The notes: generated by a model not told the origin, from the letters alone. A stretch of 64,000 bases of DNA from Physcomitrium patens (GCF_000002425.4 NC_037265.1:1515893-1579892); one strand, 5' to 3'; shown: positions 37,014 to 48,683, counted from the first letter of the stretch. Translations and numbers: made by a program.

Positions 37014-37367
37014 GTGATACGCAGGCTCAATTTGTGTGTCGTAGTAGACGCCGGTGACACTACAGTGCTTTGGCATGTTGGGTTATTTCTGGGGTTGCTG
37101 TATCTTGCGTCTTCTGTGAGGGCGGGAGTGGTCACAATGGAGGGCACTCTGAATATTGCGCAGAGGACTAAGAAGGTGGATGTGGCTTTAATTAAATTCT
37201 TGGCAAGCCCAAGTGATTATTTTGCAAGGCATTCCTTTTGGATCAATTTTGTTAATAATTTGGGAACTGCAGCAATGAGCAGAGATGTGCGGGAGCAGTT
37301 AAGTCAGGTTTCAAGAAAGAATCCCAATAGCATACCGAAGAGCATCTCTGCTCATTGCTGCAGTTAA
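37014..37367 (+). CDS. Unrecognised open frame, possible exon
   Basis: 117 codons. A hydrophobic stretch (LWHVGLFLGLLYLASSV) at about residues 18-35 could be a membrane segment or signal. It is followed by a charged part with RTKKVDVALIKFLASPSDYF and ending NPNSIPKSI. The end of the frame overlaps a small fold-back (37267-37383) that may have altered its true C-terminus or a splice site. Not a family I know; coding status uncertain. Confidence 0.3.
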   Translation: MIRRLNLCVVVDAGDTTVLWHVGLFLGLLYLASSVRAGVVTMEGTLNIAQRTKKVDVALIKFLASPSDYFARHSFWINFVNNLGTAAMSRDVREQLSQVSRKNPNSIPKSISAHCCS

Positions 37368-37383
37368 GTCAGGTTTCAAGAAA
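37267..37383. repeat. Fold-back with overlapping direct repeat
   Basis: A perfect 21-bp inverted repeat has arms at 37267-37287 and 37343-37363. Overlapping its right arm is a perfect 24-bp direct repeat at 37295-37318 and 37360-37383. The arrangement looks like a template-switch scar. Confidence 0.9.
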
Positions 37384-37467
37384 AATTTAAAAATTAACAA
37401 ACTTAGATTTAGCTCTACGTCGGTGTTACCAATAGTAATTGTTGTCGTCTCAGTTGCTGTCTGGTGA

Positions 37468-37800
37468 TTGTTTCTTCGATCGACCAATGTGGATATGATC
37501 GCTAGATTTCAAATTCAAATCAGAGATTTTGGAATTGAGTCGGTTTCCATGTGCATTGCTGCCGATTCTCCCCGGTTAATAGCATTTTGGAGCGTAATTC
37601 TGCTGAACAGCAGGGTTGGTCAGTCGTCGGAGAACGTGCTCTTTAATCTTGTGCTGTATGCGGCTTGCGCTGCCAACTCTACTGATGTAATTAAACCGTG
37701 TTATTCACATGGAGTGTCAGCTCGATTAAATACACCACTATTACAACGGGTTGCCGTTGTGTTACGCCTTGGGAAAATCTTTCACACTTTTTCGGATTAG
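37468..37800 (+). CDS. Unrecognised open frame, possible exon
   Basis: 110 codons, with a moderately hydrophobic middle (LIAFWSVILLNS and ENVLFNLVLYAACAANS). It could continue the preceding frame by splicing, but I could not establish matching splice sites. It overlaps the next frame by 50 bases in another phase. No recognised domain. Confidence 0.25.
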   Translation: MFLRSTNVDMIARFQIQIRDFGIESVSMCIAADSPRLIAFWSVILLNSRVGQSSENVLFNLVLYAACAANSTDVIKPCYSHGVSARLNTPLLQRVAVVLRLGKIFHTFSD

Positions 37801-38014
37801 CGTCATTCCTGGAGCTGTTGGATCACTGAAGACCGTCTACCAGCAAAGCATTTTCTCTATGCATGGAAATGTTTCTTGTGATTTCTTTATGAGGTTGGCA
37901 ATAGAAACAGAAGACGAAGGTAAGGAGGTCGCAAGACAATCCGGCAAGCATGGAGATAAATTGAGGGAGATTTATGATTGGTCTCATGACACAATTAGTG
38001 CAGATGAATTGTAG
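37751..38014 (+). CDS. Unrecognised open frame, possible terminal exon
   Basis: 87 codons ending in a charged, helical stretch (ETEDEGKEVARQSGKHGDKL then WSHDTISADEL) before TAG. The composition looks protein-like, but there is no family match that I can name. Confidence 0.25.
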   Translation: MPLCYALGKSFTLFRISVIPGAVGSLKTVYQQSIFSMHGNVSCDFFMRLAIETEDEGKEVARQSGKHGDKLREIYDWSHDTISADEL

Positions 38015-38020
38015 GCATTT

Positions 38021-40641
38021 AAATGCAACTAGGTTCTGTATGTTGCCAGAAGATAGTGCAAGAAGAACCATAATGATGTGAGTATTTTTGAATTGAATAA
38101 CTTGAGTAATCACAAGTAAATGGTGAGTAATCTAATGTAGTTGCTTTGCGGCAATCATACATCGCCAAATTAGGTCTAATCTCAATTGAACTTCAGATAC
38201 AGTGGTTATATTGGAGGATATGTCATATAGCACATCTGTTGTGGAATTATATTAGAATGTAGTGTAAATCGGATGCACTGATTCTTATGCTCATCATGGC
38301 TGACTCATTCGTGTAAGTTTTAGAGTTCTCGTATGCAGCCTACTGTACTCGTTCTGAAGATGCGATTTGAGATTTTTATTGAACATTCACTCTAGGTCGT
38401 AGAACTCTGAGGTTGATGCCCTGCATGACAACTTGGAGACTGCACCGATTAAATTTGCAGGAAGTAAGACGTCTTTTACAACTGGGATCATATTTTCAGG
38501 TTTTAGAACCTAGCTTTGTTTTACCACTTTTGATTTTATTTTCTTGGGCCTCTTCTGACAAAATTAAAGTTTCATCATTAATCCTCTTCTGACAAAATTA
38601 AAGTTTCATTATTAATCTTGACAGTTAATTATCCACAATAGCTACAAACTTAGTGTTTAAATTACGACGGAGCCTAAAAGATGGGCGCAACAAATTTGTA
38701 CACTTCAGTTGCATTTTCCTTCTTTGTTGGTAACTCATCTTCGCTGGGTATTACCTGCTGCCAATTATCAATTGAATGGTTGGACTGTTGTGGCAAAGCA
38801 TTGAAGCACAGAATAGAATTTTCTAACTTTGCTGGTCTTACATCTACATCAGAAGTGACTACCTTTCAATGACACAACACATTCCATACAATTAACACAA
38901 TAATTTTTTTTTGTCTAAAACCTCAAATTTACTGCAGTCATGGGATGGATCAATAGACTTGTAAATATTGTCGGATTGTGTGAGGTGCAGTAAGTGGTAG
39001 AACTAATGTTGCTTGCGAGGACTTGTGCTTTGATAATCATTCTTTTACTACAATTGAAGGATGTTTATATTCTAATTAGAGAATGTTCGTCTTGCGGATT
39101 CATTATTTTAGAGTATAGACATGGGCGAGTAAATTAGTATGCTCAAGCTCACAATGATTTGAAAAATCAAAAAAGCAAGAGTATTACACAAGCATTATCA
39201 TTGCTGCATTTCACTCTTTGAATTTATGTCTACTTTTGAGCTTAATTCAAATAAAATCTACATGGCTTGTTAGATGAAGAATCTTGTATTATGGATTGGT
39301 CTATCTTCATGGTATGTATTGTGTCATATATGCTATTCATGACAATTAGAAGATTGCATGATTTTCAAAAGTTACATGGTTATTGTTCATTTGTCTGTTG
39401 TTGTTGAAAAAATAAAATATTAAAAGCTCTACAAAAAAAATAAAAGATAAAAATCTTGGCTTCTATTTAGTTAGAGATTTCAATCAACTACTTTAAAAAA
39501 CCATTTAAAGGTTTTAGATATGTTTAAATTTTAAATTTTTCTTTAATAATATTTTTTTAATTGTATATATTTCATATTATAAATAAATTTATTTATTTTT
39601 ATAAAAATTAAAAAAAATATAACAAAAAAACTCCAAATTTGTTGCAATCAAAGGTAATAAATTACGTTTTATTTATCAATAAATAGATTTCATTTATAGA
39701 TTTTTTTTTATCTTTCAGATAATATAAAATTTCTGATAATTTTTTAGTTAAATCATAAATTTTTTTTCTTCAGAATTTATATTTAAACTTGACTAATTTC
39801 TATCATTGCACACGATAATTGGCTACTAGGTATCAAAGAAAGAAAACAAGTTGAAATGTTTTCTTCCAAAAGATGCTTGTGGCATAATCTTCTTCTTGTG
39901 GATTGGCCTTAAGGTAATTTTCAACAATTTTTGGAGTTATTGAATTTTTTTATTTCAAAAAATAAATAAATAATACTGATTTTAAAAGTGGATACTTCTA
40001 AGAAAATGATTTGTTTAACAATTCACAAAAAACTTGTCTTTTTTTTATGTTCTATCTTTTATTTTTCTTATTGCTTTCTTATAAATCTAAATGCACATCA
40101 TGTAGTAGTATTTTATTAATCTTTAAGTTAATTTAAGTTAATAAGTTAATAAAATAATCAATAATAATAAGAAAGTAAGGTATTTTTTTTGACTTGAGTA
40201 TGAAACATTTTTTCAAGTTTAAAAAGATTGACAAGATTTTTAAATGTATATGTCTACTTTCAAAAGTCTTATGAAGATCTTGCACTTTGTAAAGATACAT
40301 ACATTTTTCAAAGCCTTGGCTTTTAAAAATAATATATATAAAAAATAGACTATTATAAGGATTATAATATTTTTTATCATAATTCTTAATATAGTAATTC
40401 ACATCTTTATTTTAATAATTATTAAAATAAAATAAAATAAAATAAAAATTAATATATAATTCTTAAATATTCAAAAAATTATATCTTTTAATGGATCTAA
40501 CATAAATTTTAGAAAACAGCAATATTCATGGTATATGGTCGAGTCTTATAGTTCCATTTGTAATTTTACTTTAAGCTCTATTTGAAGTACCATCTATATT
40601 TCCTTCTTCAACTCTCTTGTCTTTTTTTCCATAATTCAAAC
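38021..40641. other. No gene recognised
   Basis: Intergenic DNA, becoming very AT-rich after 39400. A short direct repeat around CCTCTTCTGACAAAATTAAA occurs at about 38548 and 38582. Open frames here are short and low-complexity. Confidence 0.45.
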
Positions 40642-41142
40642 TGTCACAGACAAGAACTTCATGAAAGTAAATAAAAAAGTATAACAAAATAGAAATAAAG
40701 AAGTATATATATTAAAAAGAAATTGGTGTAGCTATCGCCAAAAGACAAGGAAACTAGAAACTCTTGAATATAGACTAAAAGCAAGAAAGAAGTTGACAAG
40801 AGTGAAGAAGGCTTCATTCTTACATCTATATATATTATTCAACTAAGGGCTACATAGCAATGTTTTAAAGGACTTCTAATATGTATTGATTTTGTAAGAC
40901 ACGTACTTTAACTTACAAGATAAGTTTTCTATGTATGAGCCACATAATTAGCTTGTTCTTCAAGCTACCAACATATATGGCACATGACTAATTTATTCAC
41001 CATGTTTTAAACCTAAAAAATCAATTATAGATACCTATAAAGTCAAAGCAATGTCTATATAGCTTTTAAGAAGCTTCTAAAGAAGATATTATGGAATTAA
41101 CATACTTTTACCTACTTTTATCTAATCATATAGATAATTATT
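40642..41142 (-). repeat. 3' LTR of element F, main part (split by element A)
   Basis: An A/B-family LTR in minus orientation starting TGTCACAGACAAGAAC. It is interrupted at 41142 by element A and resumes at 47545-47569 (ending GTCTGTGATA), giving about 526 bp once joined. Confidence 0.85.
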
Positions 41143-41703
41143 TGTCACGGATATATTCATATAATCTAGATATTACATATATAAATAGATAGAAGTAACT
41201 AAAAGTAGATAAAAATAAGTTAATTCTATAGTATTTGATATGGAAGCTTCATAGAAGCTTCATAGATACTGCTTTGACTTCATAGGTATCTTTAATTGAC
41301 TTTTTGGATTAGAAACATGGTCAACAAGTTGGCCATGTACCACACATATTGATAGCTTGAAGATCAAGCTAACTATGTGGCCTACACGTAGAAGAACATA
41401 CCTTGTAAGTCAAGGCATGTGTCCTACAAAGTCAACACATATTAGAGGTCCTATAGAACATCGCCATGTAGCCCCTAATTAGATAGTATATATAGAGACA
41501 ATAGTGAAGGCTTCTTCACTCTTGTCAACTTCTTTCTTGCTTCCAGTCTAGTTTCAAGGGTCTCTAGTTTTCTTGTCTTTTGGAAATAGCCATTCCAGTT
41601 TCTCTTTCAATATATATATTTGTTTATATATATTTTGTTACCTCTCTTTGAGTGAAGGCTCACTTGTCTGAATTATTTTTTCATCGAGTTCTTGTCCTTG
41701 ACA
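41143..41703 (+). repeat. 5' LTR of element A
   Basis: It starts TGTCACGGATAT and ends CCTTGACA. A TATATATA box near 41488-41495 is the likely promoter. The primer region after it contains TATCAGAGC (41730-41738), the core of an initiator-Met-type site. Confidence 0.93.
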
Positions 41704-41916
41704 GATTGACAAGAGTACACCTACAATATCAGAGCTTTGTCTAATCTTCATTAAGAGTGGATTACCCCTTTTTTTTTGATAAGATATAAGCATATTAGAA
41801 GTTGCGGATTACCCTCTTCTAAATTGATATTGTCCTTAGTATTTTCTTTGTTCTCAAGTCCTCTCTTCTATTTGTCTTGAGCGATATTAGACATCTTCTC
41901 TCTTCTAAGTGTTATC

Positions 41917-42898
41917 ATGGCAAAATTTCTTGAAATGAAGAGTGCAACGGCACAAATGCAAGAGCAATTGAGGGAGTTAATGCTTGCGATGCATCAACTC
42001 AATTTACCACCACAAGGAGCAACAAGATTGACAGGAAGTGAAGATATAAAAATGGTTGGAGCTGCTTCAACATCTGCACCAAACCATGTCCTTTCTCCTA
42101 TGGTGGAACGTCCTTCAAATGTTAGAGAACCAAGAATCGCCCTACCCGAGAAGTTTGATGGCACGAGGTCCAAGTTTCGAGGATTTATCAATCAAATACA
42201 ACTTGTGATTGAACTTCAATCCCAAAGCTATCCAATTCCATGATCGCAAGTTAGATTCATCGGTACGCTTCTTTCAGGTTCAACACTATCGTGGTTTTCA
42301 TCTTTTTTTGAACGACGAGATTCAATATTGGATAATCTAGAGGCTTTTTTTTGGCTGAGTTTCGATCCATGTATGGAGAACATGATGCAATTTTTATTGC
42401 AACCAATAAGATCTGTATTTTACGACAAGGCAATCAATTAGTAACGTTGTACACTTCATAATTTTAACAACTTGCAACTGATATCAAGGGGGGTGATGCT
42501 GCACTTATTAGCCAATTTCTCTACAAATTACAATATGAGGTAAAAAATTTAATGCTCAACTTATCTGATCCTCAAACATTGAGTCAAGCAATTGGTTTTG
42601 TTGTGAAGTGCGACAATCGCCTTTTTGAATTTTGATCTGAGAAGTGTACAAGTGACTTCAACGCTACTGTGATTCAATGGCAACACCAACATCTCTTCAA
42701 CACATACATTCAAAAGTAGAAGATATGCAAATTGATGCAGTATGTTTCAAACCTCTTACTAAACAAGAAAAGACTCGTCGTAGTCAAGAAAGATTATGTT
42801 TATATTGTGGAGAACCAAAGCACACTGCTCAACATTGTCCAAAGAATCGACGCAATCACAAAATGAGGAGTATGGTTGTGAAACAAGATAATATGTAA
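41917..42898 (+). pseudogene. Element A gag
   Basis: The ATG at 41917 opens 108 codons (MAKFLEMKSATAQMQ onward) to TGA at 42241. Homology with gag continues in shifted frames to a CCHC knuckle CLYCGEPKHTAQHC at about 42799-42840. The N-terminus has a glutamine- and methionine-rich helix. The protein would package element RNA; this copy is truncated. Confidence 0.85.
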
Positions 42899-43044
42899 GA
42901 AAATGAGTTTGTCCAGCTACAATAGGGATCATGTGGCTAGAACCTTGTACAACATCTAATGAAGGTCCTATTCTATCCTAAGAGCCTTCTCCTTGTTTTA
43001 CATTAAATATTATTTTAGGACCTAAACATTAGAAAGTCTCTGCC

Positions 43045-43326
43045 ATGTTAGATTCAAGAGCCTCAGCGTATTTTTTAGATGAAGAATTTACTAAAAGATA
43101 TAGCATATCTTTAGTAAAGAAAATTAAACCTGTTCATATAGAAGTCATAGATGGTCGTCCATTGTCTTCTGGAGATATTACTCACGAAATCCTTCCTATA
43201 GAAGTAATAATCAATGGTTATAATAGTTTTGTAGTATTTAATATCATTAGATCTCCCTCTAATCTAGTCATTTTAGGTTTATCGTGGTTAGAAAAATACA
43301 ACCCTCAAATAGATTGGATTTCTTGA
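43045..43326 (+). pseudogene. Element A protease domain
   Basis: A 93-codon open stretch beginning MLDSRASAYFLDEEF. The active site should be D-S-G-A as in B, but here the Gly is Arg, which should disable it. It ends with LSWLEKYNPQIDWIS before a TGA. Confidence 0.82.
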
Positions 43327-43428
43327 ACTCTCACTTTTTCTAAAAGTATAACTAACAGTGTAGTTAATCAAGTAGAGAGTCATAAGTCCAGTTCAATTAA
43401 ACCCGTATTTATAGGTGTAAAAGCTTTC

Positions 43429-44915
43429 TTGCATGCGACTATGAAAGAATCACCATATATTATTTATGCCACACCTATTTCTATTGGTGGAAAGTCTTCA
43501 AGTGGCATTCCAAGCCAATATCAAGAATTTCAAGATGTATTAGAAAAAAAGGATGTGAATACACTCTTAGAACATTGTCCCTATGATTGTTCAATTGACC
43601 TTCAAGAAGGAGCACAACTGCCATTTGGACCAATATATAGTTTATCACAAAATAAGTTGACTGAACTCAAGGAGTATATTGAAGAAAATCTAGCCAAGAA
43701 TTTCATATGCCATTCTAAATCTCCGACAGGAGCTCCAATTCTATTTGTGAAGAAAAAAGATGGATCATTGCGGATGTGTGTTGATTATCGAGGACTCAAC
43801 AAGATTACCATCAAGAACAGGTATCCACTACCTTTAATATGTCGACTTCTTGATCAGCTCAATTAAGCTAAGATCTATACAAAAATAGATATCCGGTGAG
43901 CACACAATCTAGTATGCATCAAAGAAAGAGATGAATGGAAGACTACGTTTTGAACTAGGTATGGACATTTTGAATATAACGTCATGCCTTTTGGACTTAC
44001 AAATGCACCAACAGCTTTTCAACATCTAATGAATGATGTTTTTTGAGAGTTTTTAGACGATTTTGTGGTCTGTTATCTAGACGACATCTTGATCTATTTT
44101 AAGAATTCAGAAGAACATGAACTTCATATTCGTCATGTATTACAAAAATTAAGAGATGCAGGACTTTATGCCAACATAGAAAAGTGTATATTCCACACTA
44201 TTCAAGTCAATTTTTTAAGTTACATCATTTCAAATGATAGACTTATGATGGATCCTAAGAAAGTTCAAACTATTATAGATTAGAAGATTCCAAAAACGGT
44301 AAGAGATGTCCAATGCTTTTTGGAATTTACCAACTAATATCGAATCTTCATCAAAGACTTCTCTCGAGTTGCAGCTCTACTTACACGTTTGATTTGTAAA
44401 GACAAACTCCAATGGAATCAAGAAGCAGAAGTTACTTTTGAATCTTTGAAGACAGCGTTTGTTTTTGCACCAATCTTGTATCGTGTTGATTTTTCCAAAG
44501 CATTCTTTATGGAAACAGATGCATTAGACTTTGCTCTAGGTGCGGTTTCATCACAAATGGGAACAGATGACAAACTTCATCCAATAGCCTTTCATTCAAG
44601 AAAATTTTCAACAGCAGAAATCAATTATGAGATCTATAACAAAGAACTTCTTGCAGTTATGGATTCTTTTCAAGAATGGCATTATTATCTAGAAGGTGCT
44701 TCCAATCCAGTCACCGTATATACAAATCACAAGAGCCTCTAGTATTTCATGTTAGCACGCGTATTAAATCGTCGTCAAGCTCATTGGAACATGTCTTTAT
44801 CAAGATTCGAGTTCATCATCACTTATCGGCCAAGAAAACAACAAGGTTTGTCCGATGCCTTGTCTAGACGTTCTTATTTTGCACCAAAAGAAAGAGATGT
44901 AACTTTTGAGCAATA
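43429..44915 (+). pseudogene. Element A reverse transcriptase and RNase H
   Basis: [22 protein letters not shown] near 43729-43790, [14 protein letters not shown] near 43980, and an intact YLDD box near 44070. Several stops interrupt it (for example at 43864 and 44044). RNase H follows with FMETDALDFALGAV (about 44510) and NKELLAVMDSFQEW (about 44640). Compare the mutated YLDN in element B. Confidence 0.87.
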
Positions 44916-45012
44916 AAGAATGGTTCTCTTGAAGCCAGAGCAATTTCATCTTCAAGCAATAAAATCAACATTGACTGTTGATTTAACTTTTTTTAAGTAA
45001 GTCCAGTTAAGT

Positions 45013-46419
45013 ATGTCTTCAAATCCTCTTTTTCATGATATCAAGAATAATTCTTCTAAATCTCATGATCCTTCTAAATTTGAATTCAAGAACAACCTAC
45101 TCTATTTCAAAGGACGCCTATATGTTTCAGAAGGAAAAGCACATTTACGTGTTCTTCAAGCTTGTGACCACTTCCCAGCAGCAGAACATTTTGGATATAA
45201 TAAGACTTTGGAGCTAATATCTAGGGATTTTTGGTGGCCTCAAATATGGAAGGCAGTTAAAGATTTTGTACAATCATGTGATGTTTGCTCAAGATTGAAA
45301 ACTCCTCATCATCGACCTTTTGAACTTCTTCAGCCATTACCCATTCCAGAACAACCATGGTCTTCTGTTTCTATGGACTTCATCATGGATCTTCCAATCT
45401 CAGGTTCTTATGACTCTATATTCGTGATAGTAGATCATTTTACCAAGATGACACATTTTGTATCATATGCAAAATCTATCACAGGTGAAGAAACAGCTAA
45501 GCTCTTTCTTGACAATATCTATCGCTATCATGGATTACCCAAGGATATTATATTAGATAAGAGAACTCAATTCGTATCAAGATTTTGGTGGACTATTTTC
45601 AAGATTCTAAAAGTAGATATAAAACTATCTTCGGCATTCAATCCTGAAACTGATGGACAAACGGAGTGTATTAATCAAGTTTTGGAGCAATATTTAAGAT
45701 GTACCATTAATTACCAACAAGATGATTGGACAACTCTTTTGTCATTGGCAGAGTTTGCTTACAATAACACGATACATTCTTCTACAAAACAAACATCTTT
45801 CTTTGCTAATTATGGTTATCATCCACGACTTGATACTTTTGACTTTTGAAAAGTTGATAATCTTATTGCGAAAGATTTGGCGATTCATTTATCAGAGCTA
45901 CATGCAATAATAAAGGCATAGTTAAAAGAGGTTCAAGAATAACAAAAGGTCAATGCAGATGTCTATCAAAAGGAATAACCATCATTCGACTTGGGTGATA
46001 AGGTATGGCTACTTTGTCGTAATATCAAGACCGCTCGTCCTTGTAATAAGTTGGACCATTGAAGACTTGGACTATTTTCTATTTCTGCACAAATCAATCC
46101 AGTTGCATATTGTTTACATCTATCGAAGTCAATGAAAATCCATCCAATATTCTACGTGTCTCTTCTTGAACCATACAAGACAGTGAACATACCAAGAAGA
46201 AGACAAGTTCCACTTCTTCATATAAAAGTGGACAATAATGAAGAATTTGATGTAGAAGAAGTCTTAGATTCAACGTGACACCAAAATAAATTGGAATATC
46301 TTGTCCATTGGCGCGGATATGATATTAGTGAACGCACATGGGAGTCAATAAAGAATCTCGTAAATGTAGCAAAAGTAGTGGAGGCTTTTCATCGACGACA
46401 TCTATCAAAATCAAGATGA
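45013..46419 (+). pseudogene. Element A integrase and chromodomain
   Basis: 278 open codons cover the zinc finger (CDVCSRLKTPHH, about 45280), the first catalytic Asp (SMDFIMDLP, about 45372), the second Asp (ILDKRTQF, about 45550) and Glu (DGQTECIN, about 45660). A stop near 45847 and others interrupt the C-terminus. The chromodomain lies at about 46230-46400 (VEEVLDST, YLVHWRGYD and WESIKNL), and the frame ends at TGA 46417-46419. Confidence 0.87.
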
Positions 46420-46513
46420 AAACTTTCTTTATAAAGTAACCAACATCTAGGCAAGATAACATTCTATTTTCAATCCTTGTTTGTAGTTTCTTTGTAGTTG
46501 TGACACTCAGGAG

Positions 46514-46936
46514 ATGGAGAATCAACAAACAGTGGATTCAACTCAAGAGCCTTCATTTGTTGACCTACCAGATGAGACATTATCATTGTCACAACCTTCA
46601 AGACGACACAATCAAGATGAAGATCTTCAAGAACGACATGTTCTTCCTCGAATAGATGGCGAGATACAAGGTGTTTGGTATCATGATTTAGAAAGGGACT
46701 CCCGATGTTTGGTCATTTTGCTAGAGGTAGGAATAATTCCTGATGGTATTCCAAATGTTCTATTTGAAGGAAGTTATGAAGGCCTCAACAATGATCAAAT
46801 GACTGAGTGGTCTTTGTGCCCTAATATGGGACACTACCGACGGTTGAGAGGCCCTATCAATCATCTTCAAAGAGAACAAAGATCAGAGTATGTGGCAAAT
46901 ACAATTCATCACATCATAGATTTTTTCAACATATGA
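46514..46936 (+). CDS. Post-pol accessory open frame of element A, unknown function
   Basis: 140 intact codons start 94 bp after pol and end 41 bp before the 3' LTR. The N-terminal 45 residues are acidic and low-complexity (SFVDLPDETLSLSQPSRR). The rest looks globular, with CLVILLEVG, FEGSYEGLNNDQ and GHYRRLRGPINHLQREQ. Homologues lie in B (1848-2204), E (50494-50847) and in remnants in F. It is open here although gag and pol of the same element are broken. There is no signal or membrane segment and no recognised domain. It could be translated from a subgenomic or spliced RNA. Confidence 0.7.
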   Translation: MENQQTVDSTQEPSFVDLPDETLSLSQPSRRHNQDEDLQERHVLPRIDGEIQGVWYHDLERDSRCLVILLEVGIIPDGIPNVLFEGSYEGLNNDQMTEWSLCPNMGHYRRLRGPINHLQREQRSEYVANTIHHIIDFFNI

Positions 46937-46977
46937 TGACCGCTCTCTGTGGAACTCATCTCTAGAAAGGGGGGTAA

Positions 46978-47539
46978 TGTCACGGATATACTCATGTAAG
47001 CCAGATATTACATATATAAATAGATAGAAATAACTAAAATTAGATAAAAGTAAGTTAATTCTATAGTATTTGATATGGAAGCTTCCTAGAAGCTTCATAG
47101 ACTCTCCTTTGACTTCATAGGTGTCTTCAATTGACTTTTTGGATTAGAAACGTGGTCAATAAGTTGGCCATGTGCCACACATATTGATAGCTTGAAGATC
47201 AAGCTAACTATGTGGCCTACACTTAGAAAAACTTGCCTTGTAAGTCAAGGCATGTATCCTACGAAGTCAACACATATTGGAGGTCCTATAGAATGTCGCC
47301 ACATAGCCCCTAGTTAAATAATATATATAGAGAGAAGAGTGAAGCCTTCTTCACTCTTATCAACTCTTTTCTTGCTTCCAGTCTAGTTTCAAGGGTCTCT
47401 AGTTTGTCTTGTCTTTTGGCAATAGCCATTCTAGTTTCTCTTTCAATATACATACTTACTTATTTATATTTTGTTACCTTTCTTTGAGTGAAGGCTCACT
47501 TGTTTGAATTATTTTTTCATCGAGTTCTTATCCTTGACA
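46978..47539 (+). repeat. 3' LTR of element A
   Basis: It starts TGTCACGGATATACTCATG and ends CCTTGACA, directly after the purine tract. It pairs with 41143-41703. Confidence 0.93.
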
Positions 47540-47544
47540 TTATT

Positions 47545-47569
47545 ACTTTACATGTGTATGTCTGTGATA
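47545..47569 (-). repeat. 3' LTR of element F, short terminal part
   Basis: The remaining 25 bp of the F LTR after the A insertion, ending GTGATA, where the family consensus ends GTGACA. It is followed by a plus-strand pyrimidine-rich tract, the complement of a polypurine tract. Confidence 0.8.
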
Positions 47570-48683
47570 TTATCTCCCCTCCCTTTTAGCAACGAATTCC
47601 ACAAGGAAGAGTCATTTTATATTGAGGAAATTCAAGATACGGCAAATTAAATTTGCTACATACTCTGATCTTTCTTCTCTTTGAAGATGATTGATAGGCC
47701 TCTCAACCATCAATAGTGTCCCATACTAAGGCGAGGATACCACCCAATTATTTGATTATTGTTGATGCCTTCATAACTTCCTTCAAATAAAATATTTGAA
47801 ATATCATCAAGAATTGTTCTTACTTCTAGTAGAATCACCAAATATTGATAGTCCCTTTTAAAGTCGTGATACTAAACGCGTTGTATCTTGCCATCTATTT
47901 GAAAAAGAATATATGATTCTTGAAGATCTTCATTTCGATTGTGTCATCTTAAAGGTTGTGATAATCATAATATCTCGTCTGACATATTAGCAAACAAAGG
48001 ATCTTGAGTCAAATGCATTGGTTGTTGATTTTCTATCTTCTTAGTATCACAAATACAAAGCAACTATAATAAGGATAGAAAGTAAAATGTTATCTTACCT
48101 AAGTCTAGTTTCTTTTATAGATAAGTCTTTGACTTGGTTTTGATGGATGTTGTTGATGAAAAGCCTCCACTGTCTTTACTGCATTTGCAAGATTCTTTGT
48201 TGGCTCCCATGTACATTCACTATTATTATATCTATGCCAATGGACAAGATATTTTACTTTGTTTTGGTGCTGCCTTGAGTCTAAAACTTCTTCTACTTCA
48301 AACTCTTCATTATTGTCCACTTTTATAGGAGAAGATGGAGTTTGTCTTCTTCTTGGTATGTTCGTAGTTTCGTATGATTCAAGAAGAGATACGTGGAATA
48401 TAGGTTGAATCTTCATTGACTCTGATAGATGTAATCTATAAGCAACTAGATTGATTTTTCCACAAATAGGAAAAGATTCAAGCATGCAGTAGTCCAACTT
48501 ATCATAAGGATAAGTAATCTTGATATTATGACAAAGTAAGCGTATCTTATTACCTACATTGAATTATGGTTGTTCTTTTTAATAGGCATGTACATTGATC
48601 TTTTGCCATTTTTGAGCTTCTTATAATTGCACCTTCATCATTACATATAGCTCTAAGAAACGATTTGCCAATTCTTCTACCAT
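47570..48683 (-). pseudogene. Element F 3' internal part: accessory frame remnant, chromodomain, integrase tail
   Basis: Next to the LTR the minus strand carries a broken copy of the post-pol accessory frame (about 48040-47650). Then a 130-codon stretch (48105-48497) shows SESMKIQPIFHVSLLESYET and a chromodomain (VEEVLDSRQHQNK, YLVHWHRYNNSECTWEP). Integrase-tail sequence continues to about 48683, where homology stops, so F is truncated. Confidence 0.82.

Larger units (their letters stand above)
36180..38020 (+). other. GC-balanced island with short open frames; possible host gene remnant or exons
   Basis: Base composition changes from strongly AT-rich to balanced between about 36180 and 38020, unlike both flanks. 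Plus-strand frames at 37014-37367, 37468-37800 and 37751-38014 have coding-like composition, but I recognise no family and they are in different phases. A 24-bp-scale repeat (ATGCTTCAGTCATAATTT) occurs twice at about 36182-36226. The island could be exons of a low-copy gene, a pseudogene or a captured fragment. Confidence 0.4.
41143..47539 (+). mobile_element. Element A: full-length Ty3/gypsy chromodomain element
   Basis: LTRs of about 561 bp (41143-41703 and 46978-47539), a perfect TTATT target duplication (41138-41142 and 47540-47544), a primer site and a purine tract AGAAAGGGGGGTAA (46964-46977) are all present. Order is gag, protease, RT, RNase H, integrase plus chromodomain, then the accessory frame. 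Stops, for example at 42241, show it is not autonomous. The two LTRs are very similar, so it is one of the younger insertions. RT and integrase resemble the sushi/Tcn1 type of chromovirus. Confidence 0.93.
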
